Source: Bimuria novae-zelandiae CBS 107.79
Taxonomy: Eukaryota; Ascomycota; Dothideomycetes; Pleosporales; Didymosphaeriaceae
Assembly: GCA_010015655.1 (NCBI GenBank)
Contig: ML976659.1
Location: 907,360 to 971,359 of the forward strand
Reading direction: 5' to 3'
Length of the DNA stretch: 64,000 bases
Under the pieces are notes generated by a model that was not told the DNA's origin, made no database searches, and worked only from the letters and a program-made list of their open reading frames with translations. The translations under genes and the position numbers were made by a program. How positions within the stretch are numbered: position 1 is the stretch's first letter; each line of letters begins with the position of its first letter. This document shows, one piece after another, positions 34,462 to 45,460 of this stretch.

Positions 34462-36269
34462 AAGTCGGCAAAAATCAGAGTCGCAATCGCAGGCGCGGGC
34501 GGTTACACGAGATCTTCCATTGTAAATGCCCTGCTGGCAACTCCCGAGAAATATGTATGTTAGCACGCCTGAACGGTTGTTCAGGACGGCGCCCCCTCCC
34601 CCCTCTCTTTTGACTCTTTATCTTCTCTATGCGTGCTCGGACTACTGACCTTTTAACAGGAGGTGACGGCTTTAACACGGCCAGAGTCTGTCACGGTTTG
34701 GAGTCTCCCTTTCCCCACTTGTAGTGGCGCCTCACCTGTGTTGAGATGCGACTACCCATCCTGCACTAGCGCTGTTTACAGCCACTCATGTATACCTACT
34801 GTTCGTAGCTTCACCCAATACAACAACAAGTACAATTCTCAATTTCTTCCGTATGCGTATGGATCACTAGCTCTCACAGAGTCCGTAGGGAAAAGTCAAT
34901 ATGTCGAGCTTGCGAGCATGGAGTGATTATGTCGCGGTGGGCCGAACGGCTGGTGCGCAGTAGAAAAGATTGTGGAATTCTTCTGCTCGAGGGTGTACTA
35001 TCTAGAAGCTACCGAGTATGTATGTGTACGAGCGTAAACATCGCTAGTCCCAGATAGGTGTAGCCCTCTCAGAAAGGTGAGTGGCAACTAAGCAAGGGTA
35101 GGAGTAACCATCTCATCGAGTAAGAGCCATTAAACCGTCACAGATTATCAAGCCCGTCAAGCTCGAAGCGTCGTCGGGCATCTTGGCCTAGACGCTTTCC
35201 GGCATCGACGTTGTCATCTCCTGTATGACAATCTTACAAATGCAGGAGGAGTTCGCTCTCATTGAGGCATCAAAGGCGGCTGGTGTGGGTCGCTATGTGC
35301 CGAGCTTTTTCGGCCCCTGCAGCCCACCCCGAGGTGTGCTAATGCCTGTAGAAATGGTAAGGGATTTTATCGATACCTTCAACCTATCCCTGTAAAATGC
35401 CTATGAGTCTACATTGGCTGACTGGAAGTCCTGAACACAGAAGGGGAAAATGCTGGACCACGTTAGGTCCTTGTACCTCCCGTACACCGTTATCGATATT
35501 GGTTGGTGGTATCAGCTGTTTTTGCCATCCTTGCCTTCCGGAACGATCAAGGTTCAGAGGGAAACCTCCATTGCAAGGATCATCGGTGACGGCAACACAC
35601 CCTGGGCGCTTACAGATAACCGCGACATCGGAAAATTTGTTGCAAAAATGATTGCTGATCCGAGGATATTGAACAAACCCGTCTTTGGATATGGTGAGAT
35701 TCGTACGTAGAACGAAGTGTGGGAGATTTTTGAAAAGGTCAGCGGAGAGTCAGTTCCGCGGGAATATGTACGTGCTACCATGCCATTCATACGATTAACA
35801 TCCCCCTTCGCAGTAACATACTGATTGAGACTGTATAGGTTGTCAGTTGCCCTGGTGACCCTACGGTCCACCGTGCACCTGCTTAGTCATCGATTCTCTG
35901 TTCGTGTACTATAGATAGCTAGTCTCAGCACACACACAATACACATCGACTTTCTGTCCACTTTTGAGCCCCACTCATCTGTCATAGGTGACCAAGGAAG
36001 AGTTGCACAAGAATATCAAGGAAGGCCAGGCCGCAATTGCCGAGAATCCTATGGATGTATCGGTCATGCTACCCCTAGTTACTGCACAGTACAGAGATCT
36101 CTTGGGAGTTCAGGGGTTCAATACCCCAGAGTATGCGAAATACCTGGGATATCTCGACGCAAGGGAGCTCTATCCCGATCTTGTCCTCATGCCTTTCGAG
36201 GAATATGTTAAGGATGCATTCTATGGTAGAACCAAGGCTGGATACTCTTCGTTCAGCAGCCTTAGCTAG
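34462..36269 (+). pseudogene. NmrA-like/isoflavone reductase-like NAD(P)-binding protein, disrupted
   Basis: Traceable exons: 34462-34554 (KIRVAIAGAGGYTRSSIVNALL, Rossmann start), 34660 onward (EVTALTRPES), 35147-35356, 35441-35767 and 35988-36269 (stop). Introns with good GT-AG signals join them. Damage: the codon where a start Met is expected is AAG at 34462; about 440 bp unrelated to the gene sits between about 34700 and 35146 and contains dispersed repeat copy B; TAG replaces a probable Gln at 35189-35191 and again at 35708-35710. Intact relatives are NADPH-binding regulators or reductases of about 310 aa. The remaining C-terminal exon is undamaged, so loss is fairly recent. Confidence 0.85.
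34931..35143 (+). repeat. Dispersed repeat, copy B, inside the NmrA-like pseudogene
   Basis: Diverged direct copy of 9487-9690. It begins GTCGCGGTG and ends AAACCGTCACAG, three bases before NmrA coding sequence resumes at about 35147. This supports the right end of the insertion being close to the right end of the repeat. Confidence 0.65.
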
Positions 36270-37832
36270 CTGAGTATTATTCAGTGTACAGCAATAGCCC
36301 TCTTGGTCCCAAAGGAATTTCTCGAACAACGTGAGAAGCATGCCGACCACAACTTTCAGGATAGTGCTCTAGATCAAAATAAAATGCGCTTGCTCAATTC
36401 AATCGAATCGTTATCCTCTTCACAATAATTCGACATGTTCTTCTGATGCTGTTTAGTTCGTCTTTCGAGGTATTCAGACAGGTCACAGTGCTCCTGATGC
36501 CGATATAAAAGACAGCTTGTATACCTTGGACATGCCCCAGAAAAGGACAAGCCCTCTATCGCAGTAGCTACAGGGAGTGAGGCCGTTCATCACCTTCTGA
36601 CCTAGCTTGGATTGCGACCGAAATCTCGTTCAACCTATGCGCATCAAGTCTGACCATTCGAAAAAAGCATCCAAAGATAACTCGACTCCACAAATTCATT
36701 CCAGGAACCCAGGACGGTGAGTTGGAAGACCAGCCCACAGCCTCTCCGCATGTATGCTTGTTCCCGAAGCTCAGTATAGACAGGGTTTCGTACTAATGAA
36801 CGTATTTAGCTTGAAAATTCGTTATAGTGTCAAATAGCACTTCAAAGCTTACAAAATCAAGGCGTAATGCATTGAGTAATAACGTGGGACTCGTTTTGAG
36901 TGGGTTTCCGGCGCAACAGTGCCCCTATAGTTATTCAGATGCTACTTTATCAGTGAAAATTAACTACCTTGATCATTAGAGCTTCATGAACTCCGTTGCC
37001 TGGTACCTCTTTCCCGCACGCGCTCGGGCTTTCCTTCTTTCAGTCCCTGCACACCTTCCACATTGCAAGTAGATAAGACTAACTCGGAGCACAGATGCAC
37101 TCCATACCATCACCCACACCTAAATTCTAGCCCTTGCGACTGTACAGCCATCGTTAGCCGCGAATACATTCACCTATCGTTACAATGTCCGGCTGGCACG
37201 ATCAACGCGGGTAGCACCATCAGCATGACAGCCAGCCTGGACGGTATCCTCACTCCTCGGCGCGAATTCCCTCTTGGAAGAAAGCCAGCGAACGACACAC
37301 TGGAGAGAGTTGATTCCAATGAGGCTACCGAACCTGGAGAAATCCTTTGGGTTGCACATTGTTCCCTTCTCGAAACAGGAACGCGCCGCACTTGAGCTGA
37401 GGGCGCTGATATTGTAAAGACTACAAGAACATCCTCCGGTAGTGACAATCTACCCGCGCTGCTCTACAACCTCGATGTATACCTGGTGTCTCGTGGCCAT
37501 CTCGTTCCCGGGGATAATTGTGATGTGCCTGGGGATCTTTGTGAGGTGTTCTAGGCGTACGTTCAATAGGACAGCCTTCTCCGGCGTGATGGAGCAGTTC
37601 CTCAGGATGTCGTCCGGCCATCGGACTCCGACAGCTCGTTTCGCGCGGCACCGTCCATCTAGCCGTTAGATGCAGGTCAGGTTCAAATCCATGGGTACTG
37701 TAACACTCATGACGCACGAATTTGGACCACCTAACACGGCGCTGCAGATCTCAACGGCCCTCTGCGTCATCGGCGAGTGCGTCAGCCCCGCCACCAGACC
37801 CCTTACGCACGGCTTCACCGAGAGCAGAAGGC
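36270..37832. other. Intergenic
   Basis: About 1.5 kb with several 70-110 codon open frames on both strands, none with a recognisable family or splice-linked partner. Confidence 0.5.
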
Positions 37833-38234
37833 ATGGAGCTGTTGGCCACGATCGCCGAGCTATCAGCTATGGGCCGACTCTTTCGCATCGCGAATGCCCA
37901 CATACATTACTGGAAGACGAAAGCCGAGCGAGCCGAACAAGAACTTTGGAACAAGAAGGCGTCAGGAGAGATCTGTCTACGACGGAACACTTATGATGCG
38001 TTGGTGAAGAAAGACGGCAGATTGCAGAACGCGCCACCACCAATGCCAGCGCCAGTCGCCGAAGCGCTGCCAAACCGGAAAGAGGTAGCAGTGAGCTGTG
38101 CCCGAGCCGGAGAAGCAATCTATAAGCTCGCAGATGAGCTCTGGCCCGCAAGGAAGAGCACGACTGCGACTCTTGTAGAATGGGTCAGAGGGAAATGGCT
38201 GGGGTTTCGGCAGTTGATTGGGAAGTGGATATAA
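37833..38234 (+). CDS. Small hypothetical protein
   Basis: ATG at 37833 gives 133 aa; the open frame extends upstream without an ATG. Predicted helical, with a charged segment (HYWKTKAERAEQELWNKK) that could form a short coiled coil and a Trp-rich C-terminus (LVEWVRGKWLGFRQLIGKWI). No domain recognised. Codon choice with many GC-ending third positions resembles neighbouring real genes. It could be species-specific or spurious. Confidence 0.38.
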   Translation: MELLATIAELSAMGRLFRIANAHIHYWKTKAERAEQELWNKKASGEICLRRNTYDALVKKDGRLQNAPPPMPAPVAEALPNRKEVAVSCARAGEAIYKLADELWPARKSTTATLVEWVRGKWLGFRQLIGKWI

Positions 38235-38426
38235 TGCTGTTTGGATTTGATACTCAATCGATGAAGCATGGGGCAAGACGTAGAGAGGTGGTTACATCGT
38301 TGCGATTGGGAGATATTGGATAGCTCCTCTTTTCAAATCCATCATTGATGATGACCATACAACTACCGTGCCGGTGAATCCAGCACCAAGGACCGCCTAG
38401 GCCTGTCGAGGCCACGCAACGCCCGA

Positions 38427-39416
38427 TTAGATGCTCTTGACAGCGAATATCTTGAACGAGCCTACCCACAATCAGCGAATGGTCGTGCCAAAAATCCCCT
38501 CGACGGTACTCACCAGCCCACTCATTCAAATCCACATCCCTCCAGCTCGTCTTCATGCCCTCAACCACGCCCGCAGCTGGCTTCTCCGCTCCACAACACC
38601 CCTCCCTCTCCTTCCCCTCCCCGCCATCCTCCGCCCGCGTATAAACATTCAAATCCACCCCCGCATCCACCACCACCACCTCCTCAAATCCCGCCTCCCT
38701 CATCCACCCTTCATACTCCTCCCTCCTACTCGCGCCCGCGACACACCCCACATACAGCGCAACATCCCTCTTCATCATTGCCGGTAACTCTTTCCTTGTT
38801 AGAATATCCGAAACCGCGAGACGTCCGCCGGGCCGGAGTATGCGGAAGATTTCTTTGAAAACGAGAGGTTTCTCGGCGGCGGGGACGAGGTTGATGACGC
38901 AGTTCGATATGACGACGTGGGCGGAGGCGGATTCGAGGGGAAGAGATGTGATGAGGGAGTGCAGGAATGTGGTGTTGGTTATGCCGGACCGGACAGCGTT
39001 GGTGCGGGCTTTGAGGAGCATGTCCTATGCTCCCCCAGGGCTCTTGATTAGCATTTCACCTGCACGTATAGAGTGGGCGTGGAAAGAGGAGACGTGCTGA
39101 GGGGTCGGTTAGGTACCTCGTTCATATCCACGCCGATGACATGTCCGCTTACACCGACTTTGCGCGCTGCGAGGAAGCAGTCGAAGCCGGCGCCGCAGCC
39201 GAGATCGACGACGGTTTCGCCGGCTGCGAGGTTGGCGAGGGCGAGTGGGTTGCCGCAGCTTACGCCGAGGTTGGAGTCCGCGGGGATGGAGGAGAGGTCT
39301 GCGGCGGAGTAGCCGAAGGCGAGGGCGGCGGTGATGGTGTAGTTAGGGGAGGAGGAGGTGAGGGCGGTGGTGGTGTAGCGGTCGCGGACGGCGGTGTAGA
39401 TGGTGGCAGAGTCCAT
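38427..39416 (-). CDS. arsM: Arsenite methyltransferase (ArsM/As3MT type)
   Basis: Three exons on the minus strand: 39416-39117, 39024-38514 and 38461-38427, 281 aa. Introns of 92 nt (GTACCT...GCTAAT...TAG) and 52 nt (GTGAGT...TAG) restore [14 protein letters not shown] and [15 protein letters not shown]. The SAM-binding motif [12 protein letters not shown] is at 69-80. Three cysteines sit where As(III)-binding cysteines are known in ArsM proteins: Cys54 (VSCGNP), Cys142 (ISNCVINL) and Cys194 (GCVAGA). The As3MT C-terminal domain follows, with an extra CC pair (EREGCCGAE). The enzyme uses S-adenosylmethionine to methylate trivalent arsenic for detoxification, in the cytosol. It is divergent from a bZIP gene. 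Confidence 0.93.
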
Positions 39417-39905
39417 TCTTGCAGTGAGATGTATGAGTGATTTTTTCTTCTCTTTTATATGCTCAAGATTGCGAGCCTTCAAGTTCACGCGTGAGGGTTG
39501 TGGTGCGTTGAAGGTGTATGGGGGGACCTGAAATGTAGGAATTGGACATGGTGTTGTCATTCTCGTATCTGTTATACATGCTCGGTATGTCACTCAATAC
39601 CACCAATGTTCACCGACGTGTGTACACATCTCGACCCACCGCCCTCGTATAAAAGTGGTTGCTCCCCCGCATCAGGGTCTAGTGGGGCAGATCCCGATAT
39701 GTCACCGCCTCCGACTTGCTGCGACAGCCACCCTTCAGGCTCCAACTTGTTTCGAGCGCTATACGTTTCACATCTTCTTCACTCCAGCCCAGCCAGCTTG
39801 CACAACACAAAAAAAACATTTACTCCTCCATAGTTCACAACCAATTTTCCATTCTCATAACTTCCTCCTCCTTCTCAGAGCTCGCATGCTCACCGGCTGA
39901 GCACA
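39417..39905. promoter_or_regulatory. Shared divergent promoter of arsM and the bZIP gene
   Basis: 489 bp separate the two start codons. CT-rich tracts precede both ATGs. No clear TTACTAA-type Yap site was spotted by eye. Confidence 0.5.
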
Positions 39906-40667
39906 ATGGTCTCCCTCCCAGCCCTCCCCTCGCCAACATCGTCGTCCTACACATCCAGCTCCACAGCGAGCTCCTCCCCACCACCCACCGGTGCACCCTC
40001 AAAACGCGGACGCAACCGCGTCTCCGCAGAGCACACGCTCACCCGCGTGCGGGAAAACCAGCGGCGCCACCGCGCCCGCCGGAAGGACTATATCGCGACG
40101 CTCGAGCAGAAGCTCGCAGATACCGAAGCGCAGCTCGCAGATGCGCGCGCGGAAATAGTCTTGCTCCGCCAGGAACGAGAGCGAGAGCAAGAGCAATCGA
40201 GGGTGCGAAACGATAGCGTGATCCAGGCAGATATTTCTGGCGAGATGATGGCTTTGGAGCGGCTCGTTGATGCGCTGCCCACGCCTGTTGCGGGGGAAAC
40301 CTTCCCGACTCACAACGACCTGCCGGAAACCCTTCTTGACGAGCCATCGCTCAGCCTCTCCCTCCCCCCCAAAACCCTCGAAATCGTCGCCCCAACGGCA
40401 CCTCCCTGCTGCGAAGACACCCCACCTGCCGCATCTCCCGAGTGCTCCTCATGCCACACGCGCCCGGCGCCGCTGCCCAGCGAGAGCACGACGCTCTGCG
40501 CGCAAGCCTACGTGCTTATCGCGCAGCAGAACTTCCGCGGCATCGACGCGGGGACGATTCGGCTGTGGCTGTACCAGGGGTACCGGCGGGCGCGGCGCGA
40601 GGGGGAGGGGTGTAGAGTGGAGAATGGCGCGCTGTTCCGGTTGTTGGATTATATCAGTGGGGTCTAG
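39906..40667 (+). CDS. bZIP transcription factor, Yap-like
   Basis: Single-exon ORF of 253 aa with an ATG start. The basic region is at about 47-61 (RVRENQRRHRARRKD), followed by a leucine zipper (LEQKL...LADTEAQLADARAEIVLL) to about 90. Residues 185-205 have a compact cysteine set: CC, then C-x2-C-x with a His. A conserved-looking C-terminal block (LCAQAYVLIAQQNFRGIDAGTIRLWLYQGYR...LFRLLDYISGV) resembles the end of fungal bZIPs of the Yap-like group. Head-to-head placement with arsM suggests an arsenic- or stress-responsive regulator (compare yeast Yap8/Arr1), but that is inference. The cysteines could serve as a metalloid or redox sensor. Confidence 0.82.
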   Translation: MVSLPALPSPTSSSYTSSSTASSSPPPTGAPSKRGRNRVSAEHTLTRVRENQRRHRARRKDYIATLEQKLADTEAQLADARAEIVLLRQEREREQEQSRVRNDSVIQADISGEMMALERLVDALPTPVAGETFPTHNDLPETLLDEPSLSLSLPPKTLEIVAPTAPPCCEDTPPAASPECSSCHTRPAPLPSESTTLCAQAYVLIAQQNFRGIDAGTIRLWLYQGYRRARREGEGCRVENGALFRLLDYISGV

Positions 40668-40917
40668 AAAATCTTGCTTACTTTAATGGCAACCACAGGG
40701 GAAAAGAGGCGGAGGAGATGAAGAAGATACCCAGAAGTAGCGCGTTTTCATATTATGGGTGGCGTTGGAATGTCGACTAGGGAATTACATTGGAATGCTT
40801 ATGGCTATCCTATCCTATCCGCTATGCATGTACGCCTATCTGAACAAACGGGGAAATTCGATCTGTAGAACTGAGCATTACATCGTAAACCGTGAGCGTC
40901 TACGCAAGGCTGCGCTT

Positions 40918-42814
40918 CTAGCGACCCATGCGGATGACGCCCGCCGCCATCAGCTTCTGCACCTTGGAGCGGATGTTTGCGTTCTTGAGATGGTCTTGCA
41001 GGGCCGCCGGGTCTTCCTTGGCTTGTTGCAGAATGCTCTGCATGACGGGGTCTTGCAGAATCGAAACGATCTGGGCACAGTCAGTACCGCGTGGATCTTG
41101 CTGGAGTGGTGCTTCGAGCTTACCTCGGGATCCCTCTGGATGCGCTCCATCGTCTCCTGCTCTGTCTCGCCCTCGCGCGCCGAGTATTGCGCCTGCAGCG
41201 CCTTCTGCTCCTGCTGCTGGATCTCGCGAGCATTCTTACCGTCTTCGTCGTGCTCCGCAGCCTCCGCGCACGTATCAATACACTTGTTGTACTCGCGCAT
41301 GGCAAAGTAGGCCTGTGCTTTCCGCAGGTATGCGCGGATGAACTTGGGGTCGCGCTTGATCGCCTCGTCGCAGTCCTGCACCGCCGACGGGAAAGTCAGC
41401 AGCTTGATGAAGCAGGCTGCTCGGTTGGAGTAGCCACGCGGGTCGTCGGGCGCACGCTTGATCATCTCCGAGTAGGCTTCGACGGCAGCGGGCCAGTCGG
41501 CCTCCTTAAACTTGGCGTTTCCGAGTTCGCGCGCCTTCTCGGCTTCTTCGGGGTTGATGTACGACTCCTTCTCTTGCTTGATCTTGGCCTTCTCGGCTGC
41601 GCGCAGCTTCGCGAGGACCTCTGGCGTCTTGTGCTCTGTTTGTGCCTTTTGGTAGTAGAGGATGGCGTTGGCGAGGTCGCCTTGCTTCTCGTACGCACTG
41701 CCGATGCGAGCAAATGCCTTTGCGATCATCTTGAAGTCTGCGTAGATCTCGCGGCCGTACTCCACGGCCTGATTGCAAGCTTCGATACAGCCCTGGTAGT
41801 CACCCTTTTCGAACTTGGCTGCTCCCAGGTTCGTCAGGTACGTGATATCCTTGTGTGTCTCCCATGCCTTGTGGTATTGCTCAATGGCTTCGTCGAACTG
41901 GCGCTTCTTGTAGAGTTCTGTGCCCTTCTTCTTAAACTCGTCTGCCTTGGCCTTGGCCTCCTTCGCTGCCTTGTCCTCCTCGGTCTCTTCTTCTTGTACC
42001 GGTTCGGGCTCGGGAGCTTTCTTTGGTTCCTCCTTCTGTGGTGGCTTGTAGTCCGGCATCTCGACGTCCTCTTCAACATCCCCAGAAGCGCTGGCCTGCT
42101 GTGCGCCTGCCGGCGGTTCACCAAACTGCATGTCGATGCCCAGTAGCACGCTCATGACTTGCAAGAACCGGGGGTCCTGCATGGCCATTCCAACATCGTT
42201 CGGGTTCTTCTGTAGCTGCTGGAGCTTGCGCATGAACTCGGCGTCGGCAAGCAGCGGCGCAGTCTTCGGGTTGCTGGCGAGCTTTTGGAACATTTGCGGG
42301 TCGCTGAACATGCCACCAAGGCCGCCTGAAGCGTCACCACCATCGGCTCGCGCTTCGGCTTCAATGGCGCGCTTCACAGATTCGAGGCCCGCTTTCGCCT
42401 GCGCGTTGTTCGCATCGAGCTTCAGCGCCTGCTCGAAAGCATCCGTAGCTCCCACTGCACCCGTCAGCAATGCCCTAATATATTGTGTATATGGGTGTCG
42501 TACCGAGATCACCGCCGCCGTGTAGCGCAGTGCCTTTGCGTCCCCAGCCTTTCGACCAGTCCGGCTTGATCTCCACCACCTTGTCCGCGTCTTCCAGCGC
42601 CTTGGTGTAGTCCTTCAGCGAGGCATAGGCGCCTGATCGATTCGAGTATAACACGTGATTTGAAGGGTCTAGTTCAATAGCTTGCGAAAACTTCTCACTG
42701 CGAGCTTGTGAGTATGTGCGTTTGGGTTGTGTATGCGGGGAAGCCTTACATAGACTCCTCGAACTTCTTTTCTGCAAAGAGCTTGTTGCCCTCCGCCTTG
42801 AGTGCGTCGGCCAT
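40918..42814 (-). CDS. STI1: STI1/Hop Hsp70-Hsp90 organising co-chaperone
   Basis: Four exons on the minus strand: 42814-42750, 42697-42504, 42454-41124 and 41070-40918, 580 aa. Introns are 52, 49 and 53 nt and all join in frame. Domain order is that of Sti1: TPR1 (about 1-115; [28 protein letters not shown]), first STI1/DP domain (about 130-185, with [14 protein letters not shown]), a Pro/Glu-rich linker, TPR2A and TPR2B (about 255-500), and C-terminal DP2 ([25 protein letters not shown]). Its role is to bridge Hsp70 and Hsp90 in the cytosol and promote client transfer. The length matches the fungal family. It is convergent with the bZIP gene and divergent from the FolB-type gene. Confidence 0.95.
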
Positions 42815-43241
42815 TGTGAGTAGTGTGAAGAGTTTCGAAAAGACGGAACAGGACTCGTGATCGGTATACTGGGTGAAGCGGGCAGTAGTGGTGTGGTAAA
42901 TAAATGTTCGGTTTCGGAGTTTCTAGTCGATTCTATAGGATAAGCTGCGATGCTGCCCCGCTAGCCACCCAGACAGGAATGGCGCCCTATCCTAGTGAGA
43001 GCTTAGGGCTGAAGGGTGCCGGGAAATAACAATCAAACACCAATACCACCGGGATTTCTGATTCAAGGTCATATTGAAAGGGCAGAGAAGAACTCTGTAC
43101 CCTAAAACTTTAAAGTTGGTAAGAGTCAACTTTGCCGGTTACCTGTGACCCTCTCCCGCGGGTCCATCATCCTGGTCCGGCTCCTGTTCCTGATACTACG
43201 CATAGTTTGTTACCTTCAGAGCACCCGTCACTTGACGCATC
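42815..43241. promoter_or_regulatory. Divergent promoter region of STI1 and the FolB-type gene
   Basis: 427 bp between the two ATGs. Several GAA/TTC triplets lie near the STI1 side, but no array with correct heat-shock-element spacing could be defined by eye. Confidence 0.4.
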
Positions 43242-44096
43242 ATGCCTTCCACACTTACACAGTATGCTTGGCAAGCACATCCTACACAGTTGGCTGTCAC
43301 AGACAAGATCATCGTCCGCAATCTGCAGGCTACTGTTGATGCAGGTGTAGATGTCTGGGGCAGGGAAAAGAAACAGCGGGCACTCCTCACCGTGACGCTG
43401 TCATTGCTCACTCCTTTCGATTCCGCTGCCGATGCCGATGCCCTCGACAACAGTACGGTTCACTATGGAAAGCTCAGCAAGGATATCCAAGCCCACGTCA
43501 GCACCGAAACTCGTTATGAATCAACGTTCAAGCTCGCTGAATCAATTAAACGCTGTGTGTTAAAGACGGCGGGAGCTACCAATCTCAAATCCATCGAAGT
43601 GGATGTCTTCTATCCCAAAGGCAGCATGCTGGGAGAGGGTGCCGGCTTTGCGTACGGAAGGAGTGCACCGGGACATCTAGACGAAGAAGCTGCGGGATAC
43701 CTCCAGATGTACCTTCGCAACATTCGGATACCATGTCTCATCGGAATCAATGCAAACGAAAGACTACAGAAGCAGCCCGTTGTTGTCAACGTCTGGGTTG
43801 ATAGGATCAACCCTATTCGAAGCGATCAATACCCGATTCTTGAACAACAAATTGTCGACGTGAGGTCCAAAAGCTCGTACAAAGGCCGTATCGCTAACAG
43901 CCATTAGGTGATTTCCAGCTCTTCGTTCGAGACGCTCGAATCGCTCAGCACTACCGTTATCCGTCACCTGCGAGAGAAGTTCTTCGTCGAGCAATCTGAT
44001 AAGGAGTGGAACACATCTATCAGGCTACGAATCGAAAAGCCACACGCCGTGCCTGCTGCAGATGCTCCTGCTATCGAGATCGTCCGAAGCGTTTGA
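43242..44096 (+). CDS. Dihydroneopterin aldolase (FolB) tandem-domain protein
   Basis: Two exons, 43242-43859 and 43908-44096, with a 48-nt intron (GTGAGG...GCTAAC...TAG), 268 aa. Two FolB-like domains in tandem. The first begins DKIIVRNLQATVDAGVDVWGREKKQ, has 'VHYGKLSKDI' and ends 'VEVD(V)FYPKGSM'. The second begins LRNIRIPCLIGINANERLQKQPVVVNVWV and ends 'RIEKPHAVP'. FolB converts 7,8-dihydroneopterin to the hydroxymethylpterin precursor of folate. Fungal folate synthesis usually uses a trifunctional Fol1 that carries such a tandem. This stand-alone protein lacks the HPPK and DHPS parts, so it may be an accessory aldolase or act on another pterin. Confidence 0.85.
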
Positions 44097-45460
44097 AGAA
44101 CACAGTCGGCATCTTTGGCATGAACTCTTTGATGCGCAATAGATGGGCAATGACGCCAAAAATCTGCCTGGAGTTCGGAGGAGTGAGAACATCGATACCG
44201 CTGGATTGAGTCTGCTTTAGCGCAGCGTGGATGTGTAGACTCGTACTGGCATGAACCCTGGACCGGAAAGTCGTGCAATGGGGCTCCACTATTGAACGTT
44301 TGAATCCAAAGATATGCGTTTCGATAGACTTTCAATAGAACAGAAAAAGCAATTGAGACGTGCAATCTCCACAAAGCCCATCCGAACCTCACTTTCGTCG
44401 GTGTTGGCCTGGCAATGACGAGATAAGACTCGGTGATAGACATGGTATAAGAAGTCAACAAGCGAGTACGGGCTGGTGTCATTGAGGCTGCAGCTGTCAA
44501 CAGCCAGGCTAACATTCTCCCGTCTGCCGCTCCCCACGCACGTGGGTGCGTCACTGCACACCGCCGCGTGGGATTGTCTTGTGCGCCACAGGATATAGTT
44601 TTTATATGCCGTGGCGTCCACCTCAACATTGTTTTCAGTCTCAATAAATTCTGTTTCCGACATCTGTTCGCTTCCACGGCGACGAGTCGCATGCATTGCA
44701 ACGCGAGGTTGCATTCACTGGCTCCAGACTCATGTCTGGGTGCCTAGGTAAATGTTTGGCGGATTCTCGCCAGACCATTGTACTGTAGCGCCATGTCCGC
44801 TGACGATCCACCACCTCTGGACTGACCGCCTTGTGCCCCTGTTCGGATGCTTTCCCGCGGGTGGGTCGCGAGCCACCTTCGGGCTGGAGCGCAGGCAACA
44901 AGGGTCTCCGATAAATTTGCATCTAGAAGCTCTGACCACTATCTTTGGGACTCAACAACAATTGTGCATGGTGTGTTATTCACAGTCGCAGGGTTTGCTT
45001 TGGTCGACGGGGGTCAAAGAGTTGCCACTCGGGAGGTTTCGCTGAAGATATTTTCGAATCCTTGCGAAGAGTAGCTAGCCTTGGAATGAGGCGCAATGAC
45101 GACGAGGGGGGTGAGGGGTATGGTTTGGCGAGCTGTACGCCTTCGAGCTCCAAAATCTATCGAGACATGTATCGACGGCCTCTTTCTACAAAAGGGAAGC
45201 TAGACAATAGTAAACAACGTATAAAAGCTGCACAGCTGGTCTACGGCCGCCCCAACTCTCCACGCAATCGGCTATTCCGTATCCATATCATAGGCCCAGC
45301 ACCTGCACATTCTCGCCTGCCCCACGTTCGCGCAGCAGCTACCCGCACGGCCCCATTGCGCCTGCCGTGAAGTACAAGTTTCCGCGCTCTGGTGCTTCTT
45401 TCCTGGACACCTCTCCCTCGCTCTCACCTCCTCCCACTCCCATCAATCACATATCACAGC
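44097..45460. other. Intergenic, upstream region of UGP1
   Basis: About 1.36 kb. An ATG-started 141-codon minus-strand frame at 44289-44714 has no family match and is not called. The last 150 bp are C- and T-rich, as in leaders of highly expressed genes. Confidence 0.5.

Noticed and set aside
35357..35440. Stop codons after VEM in the NmrA-like gene as further nonsense mutations
   Set aside because: They lie in a normal intron (GTAAGG...GGCTGACTGG...CAG) that joins in frame to KGKMLDHVRSLYLPY.
37670..37700. GGTTCAAATCC, a tRNA T-loop-like string
   Set aside because: The flanking bases do not form a T stem and no acceptor or anticodon stem could be built.
41091..42146. 351-codon plus-strand frame over STI1
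   Set aside because: Leu/Arg/Val-rich shadow of the STI1 exon on the opposite strand; crosses the STI1 intron without any signal of its own.
44289..44714. ATG-started minus-strand frame of 141 codons
   Set aside because: No family match, overlaps a second equally open frame on the same strand, and no introns or conserved context support it.
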